The notes under the pieces are model-generated. The model was not told the DNA's origin and made no database searches. It worked only from the letters and a program-made list of their open reading frames with translations. Of a DNA stretch of 64,000 nucleotides, positions 38,650 through 46,194 are shown one piece after another; the stretch's first letter is position 1, and the number at the start of each line of letters is the position of its first letter. The DNA is from Lentzea kentuckyensis. Lineage in GTDB: Bacteria; Actinomycetota; Actinomycetes; Mycobacteriales; Pseudonocardiaceae. A program made the translations under genes and the position numbers. Location of the stretch: the NCBI RefSeq assembly GCF_002150765.1, contig NZ_MUYM01000017.1, positions 102,662 through 166,661 of the forward strand. Reading direction: 5' to 3'.

Positions 38650-39721
38650 GGCTCCTTTCGGCCTGCTGGCCGAGCTGACGCACCGATGCCCGTTGCAGTG
38701 CGGCTACTGCTCGAACCCGGTCGAACTGGTGCGCCGCAACGCGGAGCTGTCGACCGAGGACTGGCGGCGGGTGTTCGACCAGGCCCGCTCGCTGGGCGCG
38801 TTGCAGATCCACCTGTCCGGCGGCGAACCGTTGCTGAGGCCGGACCTGCCCGAGCTCGTCGCGCACGCGAACAGCCTCGGCTGCTACGTCAACCTGGTCA
38901 CGTCGGGAGTCGGTCTGTCCCGGGAGAGGTTGCGGGACCTGGCCGCCCGCGGGGTCGACCACGTGCAGCTCTCCCTGCAGGACGCGACTCGTGAGGGCAA
39001 CGACCGGATCGCGGGCATCAAGGCGTTCGACCGGAAGGTGGAGGCCGCGGCGTTCGTTCGTGACGAAGGCCTGCCGCTCACCGTGAACACCGTGCTGCAC
39101 CGGCAGAACCTCGACAACATCGCCGGCATCATCGCGATGGCCGAGGAGATGGGCGCCGAACGTCTGGAGCTCGCCAACACCCAGTACTACGGCTGGGCGC
39201 TGCGCAACCGGGCGGTCCTGTTGCCGACCCGCGAACAGCTGGCGGTGGCCGACCCGATCGTTTCCGCGGCGCAGGCGCGGTTGCGTGGCCGGATGGAGAT
39301 CGTCTACGTCATCGCCGACTACCACGAGGCCCACCCGAAGCCCTGCATGTACGGGTGGGGCGCACGCCAGTTGACCGTGGCACCGAACGGCGACGTCCTC
39401 CCCTGTCCCGCCGCCACGGTGATCTCGTCGCTGAAGATCGAGAACGTCCGCGACTCCTCGTTGCACGACATCTGGCACGACTCGCCTTCCTTCAACGCCT
39501 TCCGCGGCTTCGACTGGATGCAGGACCCGTGCCGTTCGTGCCCGCGCAAGGAGATCGACTTCGGTGGCTGCCGCTGCCAGGCGTTCCAGCTCACCGGTGA
39601 CGCCGCCGCGACCGACCCGGTCTGTTCGCTGTCGCCCGCACGGTCCACTGTGGACCTGATCCTGGAGACCGAGATAGCGCCGGCCGAGGTGCCCGCGATG
39701 GCGATGAGGAAGATGAGTTGA
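38642..39721 (+). CDS. pqqE: PqqE, radical SAM PqqA peptide crosslinkase
   Basis: The 359-residue radical SAM enzyme carries the CxxxCxxC cluster motif CPLQCGYC (about residues 16-23), HLSGGEPLLRPDL and C-terminal SPASM cysteines (CMYGWGARQ, LPCPAA, CRSCPRKE, GGCRC). It forms the Glu-Tyr carbon-carbon bond in PqqA. ATG 38642 is chosen because it gives the canonical start and overlaps pqqD slightly; the reading before it is in another gene. Its last bases overlap the pqqB TTG start. Confidence 0.96.
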   Translation: MAEAPFGLLAELTHRCPLQCGYCSNPVELVRRNAELSTEDWRRVFDQARSLGALQIHLSGGEPLLRPDLPELVAHANSLGCYVNLVTSGVGLSRERLRDLAARGVDHVQLSLQDATREGNDRIAGIKAFDRKVEAAAFVRDEGLPLTVNTVLHRQNLDNIAGIIAMAEEMGAERLELANTQYYGWALRNRAVLLPTREQLAVADPIVSAAQARLRGRMEIVYVIADYHEAHPKPCMYGWGARQLTVAPNGDVLPCPAATVISSLKIENVRDSSLHDIWHDSPSFNAFRGFDWMQDPCRSCPRKEIDFGGCRCQAFQLTGDAAATDPVCSLSPARSTVDLILETEIAPAEVPAMAMRKMS

Positions 39722-40593
39722 AAGCGGTTCTGCTCGGCACCACAGCCGGTGGCGGTTTCCCGCAGTGGAACTGCGCTTGTTCTCTGTGTGTGCGCGCTCG
39801 ATCCGGTTCGCTGCCGTCGCGTTCCCAGGACTGCCTGGCGATCAGCGGCAACGGCACCGACTGGTGGCTCGTCAACGCTTCACCCGACATCCGCACCCAG
39901 ATCGCCGCGTGTGCGTTGCTGAACCCCGGTCCGGGCCCGCGCGACACACCGCTTCGCGGGGCTTTGTTCACCGACGCCGAGCTGGACCACACCCTGGGCC
40001 TGCTGACGTTGCGCGGCGGGGCTGGTTTGACGGTGTGGGCTCCGGGCGCGGTGCTGCACGCGTTGAAGGACCAGTTCGACCTGCGCACGGTGATCGACGG
40101 CTACTCGCCTTTGTCGTGGCGCGAGGTTTCCGGCCAGTTCGACCTCGGCGGGCTGCACGTCACGGCGATCCCGGTCAGCGACAAGCGTCCTCGGTATGCC
40201 CGCTCATCCACTGTGGACGGACCGTGGGTGGTCGCGTACCGGTTCGTCGATCCCTTGACCGGCGGTGTGCTGGTCTACGCACCCTGCCTGGCGTCGTGGC
40301 CCGCCGGGTTCGACGAGGTGGTGGCCGGCGCGGACTGCGTGCTGCTCGACGGCACGTTCTACGCGGCGTCCGAGATGGGGTCGGCGACCGGCAGCTCGTC
40401 CGGCCAGGCCGCGATGGGGCACCTGCCGATCTCCGCGAGCCTGCCGGAGCTGCGGCGGTTCCCTTCCGTCCGGCGGATCTACACGCACCTCAACAACACC
40501 AACCCGGTGCTGGACCCGTCGTCACCCGAGTCCGCGAAGCTGCGTGAGGCCGGAGTCGAGGTTCCGCTGGACGGCACGGTGATCGAGCTCTAG
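39718..40593 (+). CDS. pqqB: PqqB, PQQ biosynthesis hydroxylase
   Basis: The 291-residue metallo-beta-lactamase fold protein begins AVLLGTTAGGGFPQWNCACSLC, the family hallmark. PqqB is an iron-dependent hydroxylase that converts the dityrosine-like intermediate en route to AHQQ. The start is TTG 39718 within the pqqE stop (TTGA), an uncommon start codon that may lower its level. The order A-C-D-E-B differs from the classic ABCDE, and no pqqF peptidase is present, so a general peptidase must trim PqqA. Confidence 0.95.
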   Translation: MKAVLLGTTAGGGFPQWNCACSLCVRARSGSLPSRSQDCLAISGNGTDWWLVNASPDIRTQIAACALLNPGPGPRDTPLRGALFTDAELDHTLGLLTLRGGAGLTVWAPGAVLHALKDQFDLRTVIDGYSPLSWREVSGQFDLGGLHVTAIPVSDKRPRYARSSTVDGPWVVAYRFVDPLTGGVLVYAPCLASWPAGFDEVVAGADCVLLDGTFYAASEMGSATGSSSGQAAMGHLPISASLPELRRFPSVRRIYTHLNNTNPVLDPSSPESAKLREAGVEVPLDGTVIEL

Positions 40594-40611
40594 TTGGGCC
40601 AGAATCGGCGG

Positions 40612-41754
40612 ATGTCCTTTGTGATCGGTGGCCGTCCGGTGGCCTCGCGGCTCGTCGCGGAGATGCCCGCGTTCGTGCGGCAGGTGCTGGCCAAGATCAC
40701 CGAACGGGTGCCCGCCTACCAGCAACTGCCCGGCGAGGAGCTGGCCGGCGACATCACCCGGGTGATCGAACAAACCCTGCGCGCGTTCGCCGACGTCCTG
40801 CGCACCGGCACCCTGCCGACCGGTGAGGAGCTGCGGTTCCTGCGCGAGTCGGCGGCCCGCCGCGCCGAGGAGGGCGTGCCGATCGACGTGGTGCTGACCG
40901 CGTACCACGTGGGCATCCAGGTCGTGTGGGAGGCGCTGGTGCCCGACGCCCGGCCGGACGAGGTCGGGCAGGTGCTGGAGCTCAACGCCCTGGCCATGCG
41001 TTACCTGCAGGTCGTCACGCCCGCCGTGAGCGCGGGCTACCTGGACGAGCGGCAGACGATGTTCGACGACGAGCGGTCCGCGCGGCACACGTTGCTGACG
41101 TCGCTGCTCGACGGCAGTGCGAAAGCCGGCCCGTACGTCGTGCTGGCACTGCACGTGCCGCCGCATCCCGACGAGCTGCTGCCGGACGTCGACGCTTCGG
41201 TGGCCGGCCGCCGCAAGCTGCGGCGACTGCGAACCGAACTGGAACGCCACAGCCGTGAACCGGTGCTGTCCTCGTTGACCCCGGACGGCGGCATCGCCCT
41301 GCTGCCCGGCGAGGACTTCCCGCTCGACCGGATCGTGGCGGACGTGACGCGGTCCGCGGGCGTGCCTCTGACGGTGGCGGCGGTCGCGGCCCCTCCCTCC
41401 GGGGTCGCGGCCGCCGCCAGGCTGGCGCGCGAGGTGCTTCTGGTGGCGGTGCGGTCGGGCCCTGGCCTGTACCGGCTCACCGACGTCCTGCTGGAATACC
41501 AGTTGTCCAGGCCCAGCGCGGCTTTGGAGCCGCTGGCGTCCATTGTGGATCCGCTGTCCGACGAACTGGTGGAGACCCTGGAGGTCTACCTCCGCCGCGG
41601 CTCGCGACGCCCTGCCGCCACCGAGCTGCACGTGCACCCGAACACCGTGGACTACCGGCTGCGGCGGGTGGCCGAGCTGACCGGCCTGGACCCGACCCGG
41701 ATCGAGCACGTCACGCTGCTGACCGCGGCGTTGGCGGCGCGGAGGGCGCGCTGA
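40612..41754 (+). CDS. PucR-family transcriptional regulator
   Basis: The 380-residue protein has an N-terminal helical sensor region (about 1-150), a central GGDEF-like fold segment (about 160-300) and a C-terminal PucR HTH. The HTH contains LEVYLRRGSRRPAATELHVHPNTVDYRLRRVAELTG. Relatives control catabolic or secondary-metabolism genes. It directly follows pqqB (start 18 bases after the stop) on the same strand. It may regulate the PQQ operon or sugar dehydrogenase; this is positional inference. ATG 40612 is preferred over 40594, whose extra residues are atypical. Confidence 0.85.
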   Translation: MSFVIGGRPVASRLVAEMPAFVRQVLAKITERVPAYQQLPGEELAGDITRVIEQTLRAFADVLRTGTLPTGEELRFLRESAARRAEEGVPIDVVLTAYHVGIQVVWEALVPDARPDEVGQVLELNALAMRYLQVVTPAVSAGYLDERQTMFDDERSARHTLLTSLLDGSAKAGPYVVLALHVPPHPDELLPDVDASVAGRRKLRRLRTELERHSREPVLSSLTPDGGIALLPGEDFPLDRIVADVTRSAGVPLTVAAVAAPPSGVAAAARLAREVLLVAVRSGPGLYRLTDVLLEYQLSRPSAALEPLASIVDPLSDELVETLEVYLRRGSRRPAATELHVHPNTVDYRLRRVAELTGLDPTRIEHVTLLTAALAARRAR

Positions 41755-41780
41755 CGCAGGGGTACCCCCTGTGGCTGGCA

Positions 41781-42016
41781 AGGCCCGGGCCAAGTCGTTT
41801 CTGCTGGTGGGCGTCTGCAAGTACCACCAACTCTTGATCAAATCGCCGCCAACTACACCCAACATGGTCGACAGTTGCCGAACATGGCTGAGCCGGGCGC
41901 TGGGATCGACGAGGCCAGTTGGTAGTAGCAAAGTGCTTGTTGATGTTGGGTTGGTGGTACTTGCACACGCCATCGACAACCAGGCGGATGGCCTGACGGG
42001 ACTTTGCCGGGGCCCT
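41781..42016. repeat. Long imperfect inverted repeat, possible miniature element or structured RNA
   Basis: The gap between the PucR gene and the SGNH hydrolase gene holds nested inverted repeats. GCAAGTACCACCAAC (41817-41831) matches GTTGGTGGTACTTGC (41950-41964) exactly and extends outward with GGCGT. The outer blocks at 41781-41796 and about 42000-42016 (GGCCC-GGC-AAGTC type) also match inversely at about 13 of 15 positions. CCAACT and AGTTGG can pair inside. No credible gene lies here. It could be a non-autonomous mobile element or an RNA structure. Confidence 0.6.
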
Positions 42017-42045
42017 GCCCCTGGCCGGGAACCCCGCGTCACAAC

Positions 42046-42888
42046 TCACGCAGCGGGTCCGACAAGATCGGCTGCCTTCGCCACCGCGGTACCGAAGGCC
42101 TGCATGCCCGCCGCGTTGGGGTGCTGCGGCGCCGCGATCGTCGTCGGGATCAGGCCCTCCAGGTACCGGTCGGCGGGTGCGGCACAGATGTCGTGTCCGA
42201 CGGTCACCGCCGCGAAGTCCACGAACGTGGCCCCGCGCTTGGTCGCCTCGGCCCTGACGGTCGCGCTGATCTTGTTCAGCACGCTCTGCAGGTAGTCGCT
42301 GTCACGGCTCCAGACCGGCTGACGCGGATAGCAGCCGCCCGGCCGGATGTAGGTGCCGTAGCCGGTGACGAGGAGGGTGGCGTGCGGCGACCGCTGCTTG
42401 ATCGCGTCGAGCACCGCACCGAACTCCGGCGCCCACGCGTCGACGGCCTGCGCGAGCTGGTCGGTGCCGCCCGCCGTATAGCGGTCCTTGCACGAGATGC
42501 CCGCGGGTTCGGGCAGGAAGTTGATGCAGCTCAACGCCGTCTGGAACAACCCGATGTCGTTGGCGCCGATCGTCAGCGACACGAGGTCGGTGGACGGCTT
42601 CAGCACGTTCAGCTGCGGCGTCACGAAGCCGAACTGGCGTCCTGCCAGATGATCGGTCTCGGCACCGGAGCAGGTCGCGTCGGTGAGCGTCGCGCCGAGC
42701 AGCTCCGCCGCGACCCGCGGGTAGTCCCGGTCGCTGCGCAGGCACCACAGCGCCGGGTCCTGGTTCGGGATCAACGGCCCGGCCGCCGCCGAGTCGCCGA
42801 GCGCCACGTACTCGAGCGTGTCCGCCTGTGCTGTGGTTGTGCCGGCGACCAACGCCGCCACGAACGCCAACCCGGCCACGATCCGCAT
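42046..42888 (-). CDS. Secreted SGNH/GDSL esterase
   Basis: The 280-residue protein has a signal peptide (IVAGLAFVAALVAGTTTAQA). The SGNH blocks are VALGDSAAAGPL, SLTIGANDIG and the C-terminal QHPNAAGMQAFG with the catalytic His. Six or more cysteines (for example ATCSGAE, LSCINF, ISCKDR, GGCYPR, HDICAA) are consistent with disulfides in an extracellular lipase or esterase like those of Streptomyces. ATG 42888 has GGAGG 7 bases upstream. The substrate is unknown. Confidence 0.92.
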   Translation of the reverse strand: MRIVAGLAFVAALVAGTTTAQADTLEYVALGDSAAAGPLIPNQDPALWCLRSDRDYPRVAAELLGATLTDATCSGAETDHLAGRQFGFVTPQLNVLKPSTDLVSLTIGANDIGLFQTALSCINFLPEPAGISCKDRYTAGGTDQLAQAVDAWAPEFGAVLDAIKQRSPHATLLVTGYGTYIRPGGCYPRQPVWSRDSDYLQSVLNKISATVRAEATKRGATFVDFAAVTVGHDICAAPADRYLEGLIPTTIAAPQHPNAAGMQAFGTAVAKAADLVGPAA

Positions 42889-42982
42889 CCCGAACCTCCA
42901 ACGTCATCGTCAGGTCAGCTCATCGTGGTAGCTCTGGTCACGTGGGCGGGTGGGACGTTGCCCAGAGTCAGCCGGTCGTGTT

Positions 42983-42996
42983 TGTGACGCATCACA
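42983..42996. promoter_or_regulatory. Palindrome upstream of the inositol-phosphatase family gene
   Basis: TGTGACGCATCACA is a 14-base palindrome with TGTGA/TCACA arms and a 4-base centre, just ahead of the next start. It resembles a CRP-type half-site pair, but the centre is two bases too short for the usual 6. The binding protein is unknown. Confidence 0.4.
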
Positions 42997-43004
42997 ATGA
43001 CCTC

Positions 43005-43754
43005 GTGACTCCTGGGGATCTCCTCGCGCTCGCCACGCAGTCCTGTGTGGATGCCGCGAAGCTGCTGCACGACATGCCGGTCGACGTGACGTTGAAGGGC
43101 ACGTTCGACCAGGTCAGCACGGCCGACCTGGAGGTGGAGGCGTTCCTGCGGACCGCTTTGACGTCCGGCGCACCGGGCTCGGCGGTCGTCGGAGAGGAGC
43201 TCGGGTCGGCGTCCGCTCCGGTGACGTGGTTCGTCGACCCGATCGACGGCACCCGCAACTTCGTCCGGGGCCTCCCGCTGTCCTGCATCTCGGTGGCCGC
43301 GGCCGTCGACGGCGTGCTGGTGGCGGGCTGCGTGCTCGACCCGTTCCGCGACGAACTGTTCACCGCGGCCACCGACGTGCCCTTCAGCGTGCGGTCGGGC
43401 GGCCTGACCGTCGCGCCGGGCATGAGCCCGCGACCACTCGTGCTGACCGACATCCCGCTGCCCGGCACCCCGTACCACGGCGAGATGGAACTCCTGGGCT
43501 CACTCATGAACGTCGCTGACGTGCGCCGCGTCTACTCAACGGCCCTCTCGCTCGCCTGGGTGGCAGCCGGCCGGGCCGACGCGGCGGCGAACCTGGGCAT
43601 CCACCCGTGGGACGTGGCGGCGGGCGAGGTGCTCGTCCGTGCGTCGGGCGGGAAGTTCGCCGAGATCGGCACCGACGGGTTCGTGGCGGGGCGCGGTGAG
43701 ATCGTCGAGTGGATTCGCACCCGACTGGAAAGCATCGTCACACGATCGACCTGA
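43005..43754 (+). CDS. Inositol monophosphatase family protein
   Basis: The 249-residue enzyme has the metal-site motifs of the family: GEELGSASAPVTWFVDPIDGTRNFVRGLPLSC (EE, DPIDGT) and the C-terminal GIHPWDVAAGEVLVRASGG. Members hydrolyse inositol-1-phosphate, histidinol phosphate or related sugars; the substrate cannot be told here. The start is unclear: GTG 43005 gives VTPGDLLALA, GTG 42984 adds seven residues and would fall inside the palindrome. The dehydrogenase-like promoters nearby suggest separate expression. Confidence 0.85.
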   Translation: MTPGDLLALATQSCVDAAKLLHDMPVDVTLKGTFDQVSTADLEVEAFLRTALTSGAPGSAVVGEELGSASAPVTWFVDPIDGTRNFVRGLPLSCISVAAAVDGVLVAGCVLDPFRDELFTAATDVPFSVRSGGLTVAPGMSPRPLVLTDIPLPGTPYHGEMELLGSLMNVADVRRVYSTALSLAWVAAGRADAAANLGIHPWDVAAGEVLVRASGGKFAEIGTDGFVAGRGEIVEWIRTRLESIVTRST

Positions 43755-43780
43755 ATGGTCTCGACTTGGGCGCCCCAACG

Positions 43781-43819
43781 TTCAACTGATTCGTTTTCGG
43801 TGTTCAACTGATTATATTC
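43781..43819 (+). promoter_or_regulatory. Direct repeats and AT-rich promoter ahead of the I36 gene
   Basis: GTTCAACTGATT occurs at 43781-43792 and again at 43803-43814, 22 bases apart (two DNA turns), followed directly by TATATT (43814-43819). It looks like a regulator site overlapping a promoter. No matching regulator is known. Confidence 0.5.
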
Positions 43820-43920
43820 CGGCAGTTTAGACCGATTGCCGGACTTTACCAATAATGCCGAATTGGATAGATTCGGACGTACCCGCCCAACAGAGGCGGA
43901 CAATCTCTGGGGGAACAACA

Positions 43921-44526
43921 ATGATGAACCCTCGCAAAGCGGCCTCAGTTGCCGCACTTCTTTCTCTGGGCGCGGTCCTGTTCGCGCCGAACGCTGTCGC
44001 CGACACCGGAAAGGGCCAGGTGCGGCACTGCGTCGTCCAGGCGGTCCCGCTGGGTGTCGACGGCGATCCGGCCGACGGGCCGCAGGTCCTCAACGACGCC
44101 CCGGTGTGCTTTGACAGCGTCGGCGCCGGGGTGGCCTACGCGACCGGCGGCGTGGCCAGTGCGGAGTCCGCGGCCGGCGTCGACTCGCCGGAGGAGCTCG
44201 CCGCGCTGATGAAGTCGGCCGAGGGCAAGTCGGCCGCCTTCCAGGACGTGGTCATCGGCATCTTCTACGACTCGAACAACTTCGGCGGCGGCACCATCTA
44301 CACCGCCCTCGCCGCGTCGGGCTGCACGACGTCCCTGTCGTGGGGCGTGAACTACGTCGGCGACTCCATCAACGACGACATCGCCTCCGGCCGGAGCTAC
44401 TCCAGCTGCCACCACAAGGTGTTCGAAAACGCTGGTTACGGCGGCGCGGGTGCCGGCTACTACACGTCCGCGGGCAGCTACGGGCTCGTGGACGAAGAGG
44501 TCTCCTCGATCCACTTCAAGTGGTAG
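43921..44526 (+). CDS. Secreted beta/gamma-crystallin-like protein (peptidase inhibitor I36-like)
   Basis: The 201-residue protein has a signal peptide (RKAASVAALLSLGAVLFAPN, cleavage after AVA). The secreted domain ends in a crystallin-like motif (GIFYDSNNFGGGTIYTALAA...SLSWGVNYVGDSINDD... VFENAGYGGAG). This matches the I36/SMI-type small inhibitor family of actinomycetes. It may inhibit proteases or bind calcium; it is not possible to say which. ATG 43921 follows GGGGG at 43909; the second ATG at 43924 is equivalent. Confidence 0.78.
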   Translation: MMNPRKAASVAALLSLGAVLFAPNAVADTGKGQVRHCVVQAVPLGVDGDPADGPQVLNDAPVCFDSVGAGVAYATGGVASAESAAGVDSPEELAALMKSAEGKSAAFQDVVIGIFYDSNNFGGGTIYTALAASGCTTSLSWGVNYVGDSINDDIASGRSYSSCHHKVFENAGYGGAGAGYYTSAGSYGLVDEEVSSIHFKW

Positions 44527-44542
44527 GTCGCTGAGTTCTGGT

Positions 44543-44578
44543 GATCGGGTGGGGCTGGTGCACCAGCCCCACCCGATC
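44543..44578. terminator. Bidirectional terminator (36-bp perfect palindrome)
   Basis: The arms GATCGGGTGGGGCTGGTG (44543-44560) and CACCAGCCCCACCCGATC (44561-44578) are fully complementary with no loop. It lies between the convergent I36 and anti-sigma genes, 4 bases from the latter's stop. Confidence 0.85.
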
Positions 44579-44581
44579 CGC

Positions 44582-45088
44582 TCAGCCCGCCAGAGGTGCG
44601 AGGCCGGCCAGCGAGCAGTCCGCCGGACTGGTCCCCACCACCACGACCGCGTGGCCGCCGCCCTGGTCGACACAGGCCACCAGGGACGGCACCGGGTAGG
44701 GGCCGGACGCGTTGGGGTCGGCGTCGCCCTCGGGGCTCACGACACCCTCGACGCCGGGGCGCAGCAGGCCCGTTCGCCACAACGTCGCGCACAGGTCCAC
44801 CGCGACGGCCGGTTCGGCGACGCTGCCCGCCGGCCCGGCCTGGCCGCCGAAAGTTCCGGGAAGGGACTTTCCGTCTTTGGCGACAGCGCGGCATTCCACG
44901 CTCGACGAATCGGTCACCGGAAGTGCGGACACCACCGCGGCCGCACCAGTGCCGAGCACCGCGAGCGTTACTCCTGCCGTCACCGCGACCCTTTTCCGCC
45001 GTCGCGCATGTCCAGTGATCACGTCCTGCGTTCCGCGCCACGACTCGTCGGTGTCGAATTCATGTGCCCCGTCGAACAACGACTGCAT
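44582..45088 (-). CDS. Putative anti-sigma factor or regulator, single-pass membrane protein (168 aa)
   Basis: The protein has a short cytoplasmic N-terminus (MQSLFDGAHEFDTDESWRG), one membrane helix (RVAVTAGVTLAVLGTGAAAVVSAL, about 33-56) and an extracytoplasmic domain with four cysteines in the region CRAVAK...LCATLW...LVACVDQ...ADCSLAG. No zinc anti-sigma (HxxxCxxC) motif is present. ATG 45088 overlaps the sigma gene stop (ATGA), so the pair is coupled and it is the likely partner of the sigma factor. The mechanism is inferred from position only. Confidence 0.7.
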   Translation of the reverse strand: MQSLFDGAHEFDTDESWRGTQDVITGHARRRKRVAVTAGVTLAVLGTGAAAVVSALPVTDSSSVECRAVAKDGKSLPGTFGGQAGPAGSVAEPAVAVDLCATLWRTGLLRPGVEGVVSPEGDADPNASGPYPVPSLVACVDQGGGHAVVVVGTSPADCSLAGLAPLAG

Positions 45089-45657
45089 CAGATGCCCCCT
45101 TCCCGGTAGTCGATTCCCTTTTTCTTCAATTCACTGCGCAACCGCTCTTTGGCTCGGCTCAGCCGGGACCGGATCGTGCCCACCGGGACGTCCAGCACCC
45201 GCGCCGCCTCCTCGTACGTGTAACCCTCGATGAGACACAACCCGACCACCGCGCGACCCGCGGCGTTCAGCGTGTCCAACGCCGCCCGCACCGCCACGTT
45301 GTAAGCAGCCGCCCCGTCGCCCCGGTCCGCCGCGGCGGCCACCCGGTCGACCAGAGCGTCCCTGCGCCGCATGGACCGCAGGTGGTTGCGCGCGGTGTTG
45401 CCCGCCGTGACGACCAGCCAGGGCAACAGCCCGTCCGGCCCGGCGGTGATCTTGTGCCTGCGCAGCCAGGCCGCGAGGAACACCTGGTTGACGGCCTCCG
45501 CGGCCTCGGCGTGGTCACCGATGCGCGCATAGCAGTGCCGGTACACGCGGGGCGCGTGACGGTCGTGGACCACCCGGAAGGCGGCCATGTCCCCCGTGCG
45601 GACCTTCGCCCACAGCTCCGCGTCCGAGTCGAGCCCGGCGTGCACCTCGTTGCTCAC
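45088..45657 (-). CDS. ECF-type RNA polymerase sigma factor
   Basis: The 189-residue protein has sigma-2 (AAFRVVHDRHAPRVYRHCYARIGDHAEAAEAVNQVFLAAW) and sigma-4 regions (GLCLIEGYTYEEAARVLDVPVGTIRSRLSRAKERL) of the ECF group. It should direct stress or cell-envelope genes; targets are unknown. GTG 45657 gives a normal N-terminus (VSNEVHAGLDSDAELWAKV). It is followed by its coupled membrane partner. Confidence 0.9.
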   Translation of the reverse strand: MSNEVHAGLDSDAELWAKVRTGDMAAFRVVHDRHAPRVYRHCYARIGDHAEAAEAVNQVFLAAWLRRHKITAGPDGLLPWLVVTAGNTARNHLRSMRRRDALVDRVAAAADRGDGAAAYNVAVRAALDTLNAAGRAVVGLCLIEGYTYEEAARVLDVPVGTIRSRLSRAKERLRSELKKKGIDYREGGI

Positions 45658-45999
45658 ACCGGGAGATGTCCGGAACCGCCACCGAGGGTTCCACCGCGGC
45701 CGACTTTTCACGGACCCCTCCCGTGACGAAGACCACACCGCCCGACATACCAGAGGCCGACAAACCGACCACCACAGCCGCCACCCAGCTCGATCTGCCT
45801 GACCTGCTGCGATGATGCCCGACCAAGATCACTCGGCTCAGCGTCCATCTGAACGATGATCATGATCAACTTCTGGTTACTCTCCGGCTTCGCCCGAACA
45901 CCCTCAGGGGGCAGCCGGTACCGCCGAAAGGCTCGTCGAAGCCATGCCTGCGACGAGCAAATTGCCTGTTCAGGCACCAGATCCTGGGGTGGATGCAGA
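45658..45999. other. 342-bp gap, no gene seen
   Basis: Readable frames here are short, out of character and overlap the tRNA. The stretch probably contains the sigma-factor promoter on its left side. No repeat or RNA structure was recognised. Confidence 0.5.
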
Positions 46000-46076
46000 T
46001 GGTGCCCCCGACGGGATTCGAACCCGTACTGTGATCCTTTTAAGGGACCTGCCTCTACCGATTGGGCTACGGGGGC
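46000..46076 (-). tRNA. tRNA with UAA anticodon but class I shape (non-canonical Leu-type?)
   Basis: The minus strand folds as a full tRNA. The acceptor GCCCCCG/CGGGGGC has discriminator A and encoded CCA. The D arm has GG in its loop, with stem GCC/GGC and one mismatch at 13-22. The anticodon stem GGTCC/GGATC carries loop CTTAAAA (anticodon UAA, reading UUA). A 5-base variable region ACAGT and a T arm ACGGG-TTCGAAT-CCCGT complete it. Leucine UAA tRNAs are normally class II with a long variable arm, so this identity is uncertain. It lies 118 bases downstream of the ATP-grasp gene on the same strand. Confidence 0.75.
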
Positions 46077-46194
46077 GCGGTGAGCCTAGGCCTTGATCGT
46101 CGGCCTGTGTGAGCGGATGGTCTTTTCTCGCCCGCCTGGCCCAGCGAATTGGACTAGAGCGAGCATTCGGCTAAGCGTCGAACGGCCCCGAACA

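Noticed and set aside
41711..42049. A 112-codon minus frame and a + strand frame across the inverted repeat
   Set aside because: Both run through the repeat; the similar peptides come from the inverted DNA, not from a gene.
42983..42996. TGTGACGCATCACA as a CRP/GlxR site
   Set aside because: CRP-type sites have a 6-base centre; this has 4. It is kept only as a palindrome.
45856..46083. A 75-codon + strand frame overlapping the tRNA
   Set aside because: It overlaps the tRNA, lacks a good ribosome binding site and has no protein-like conservation.
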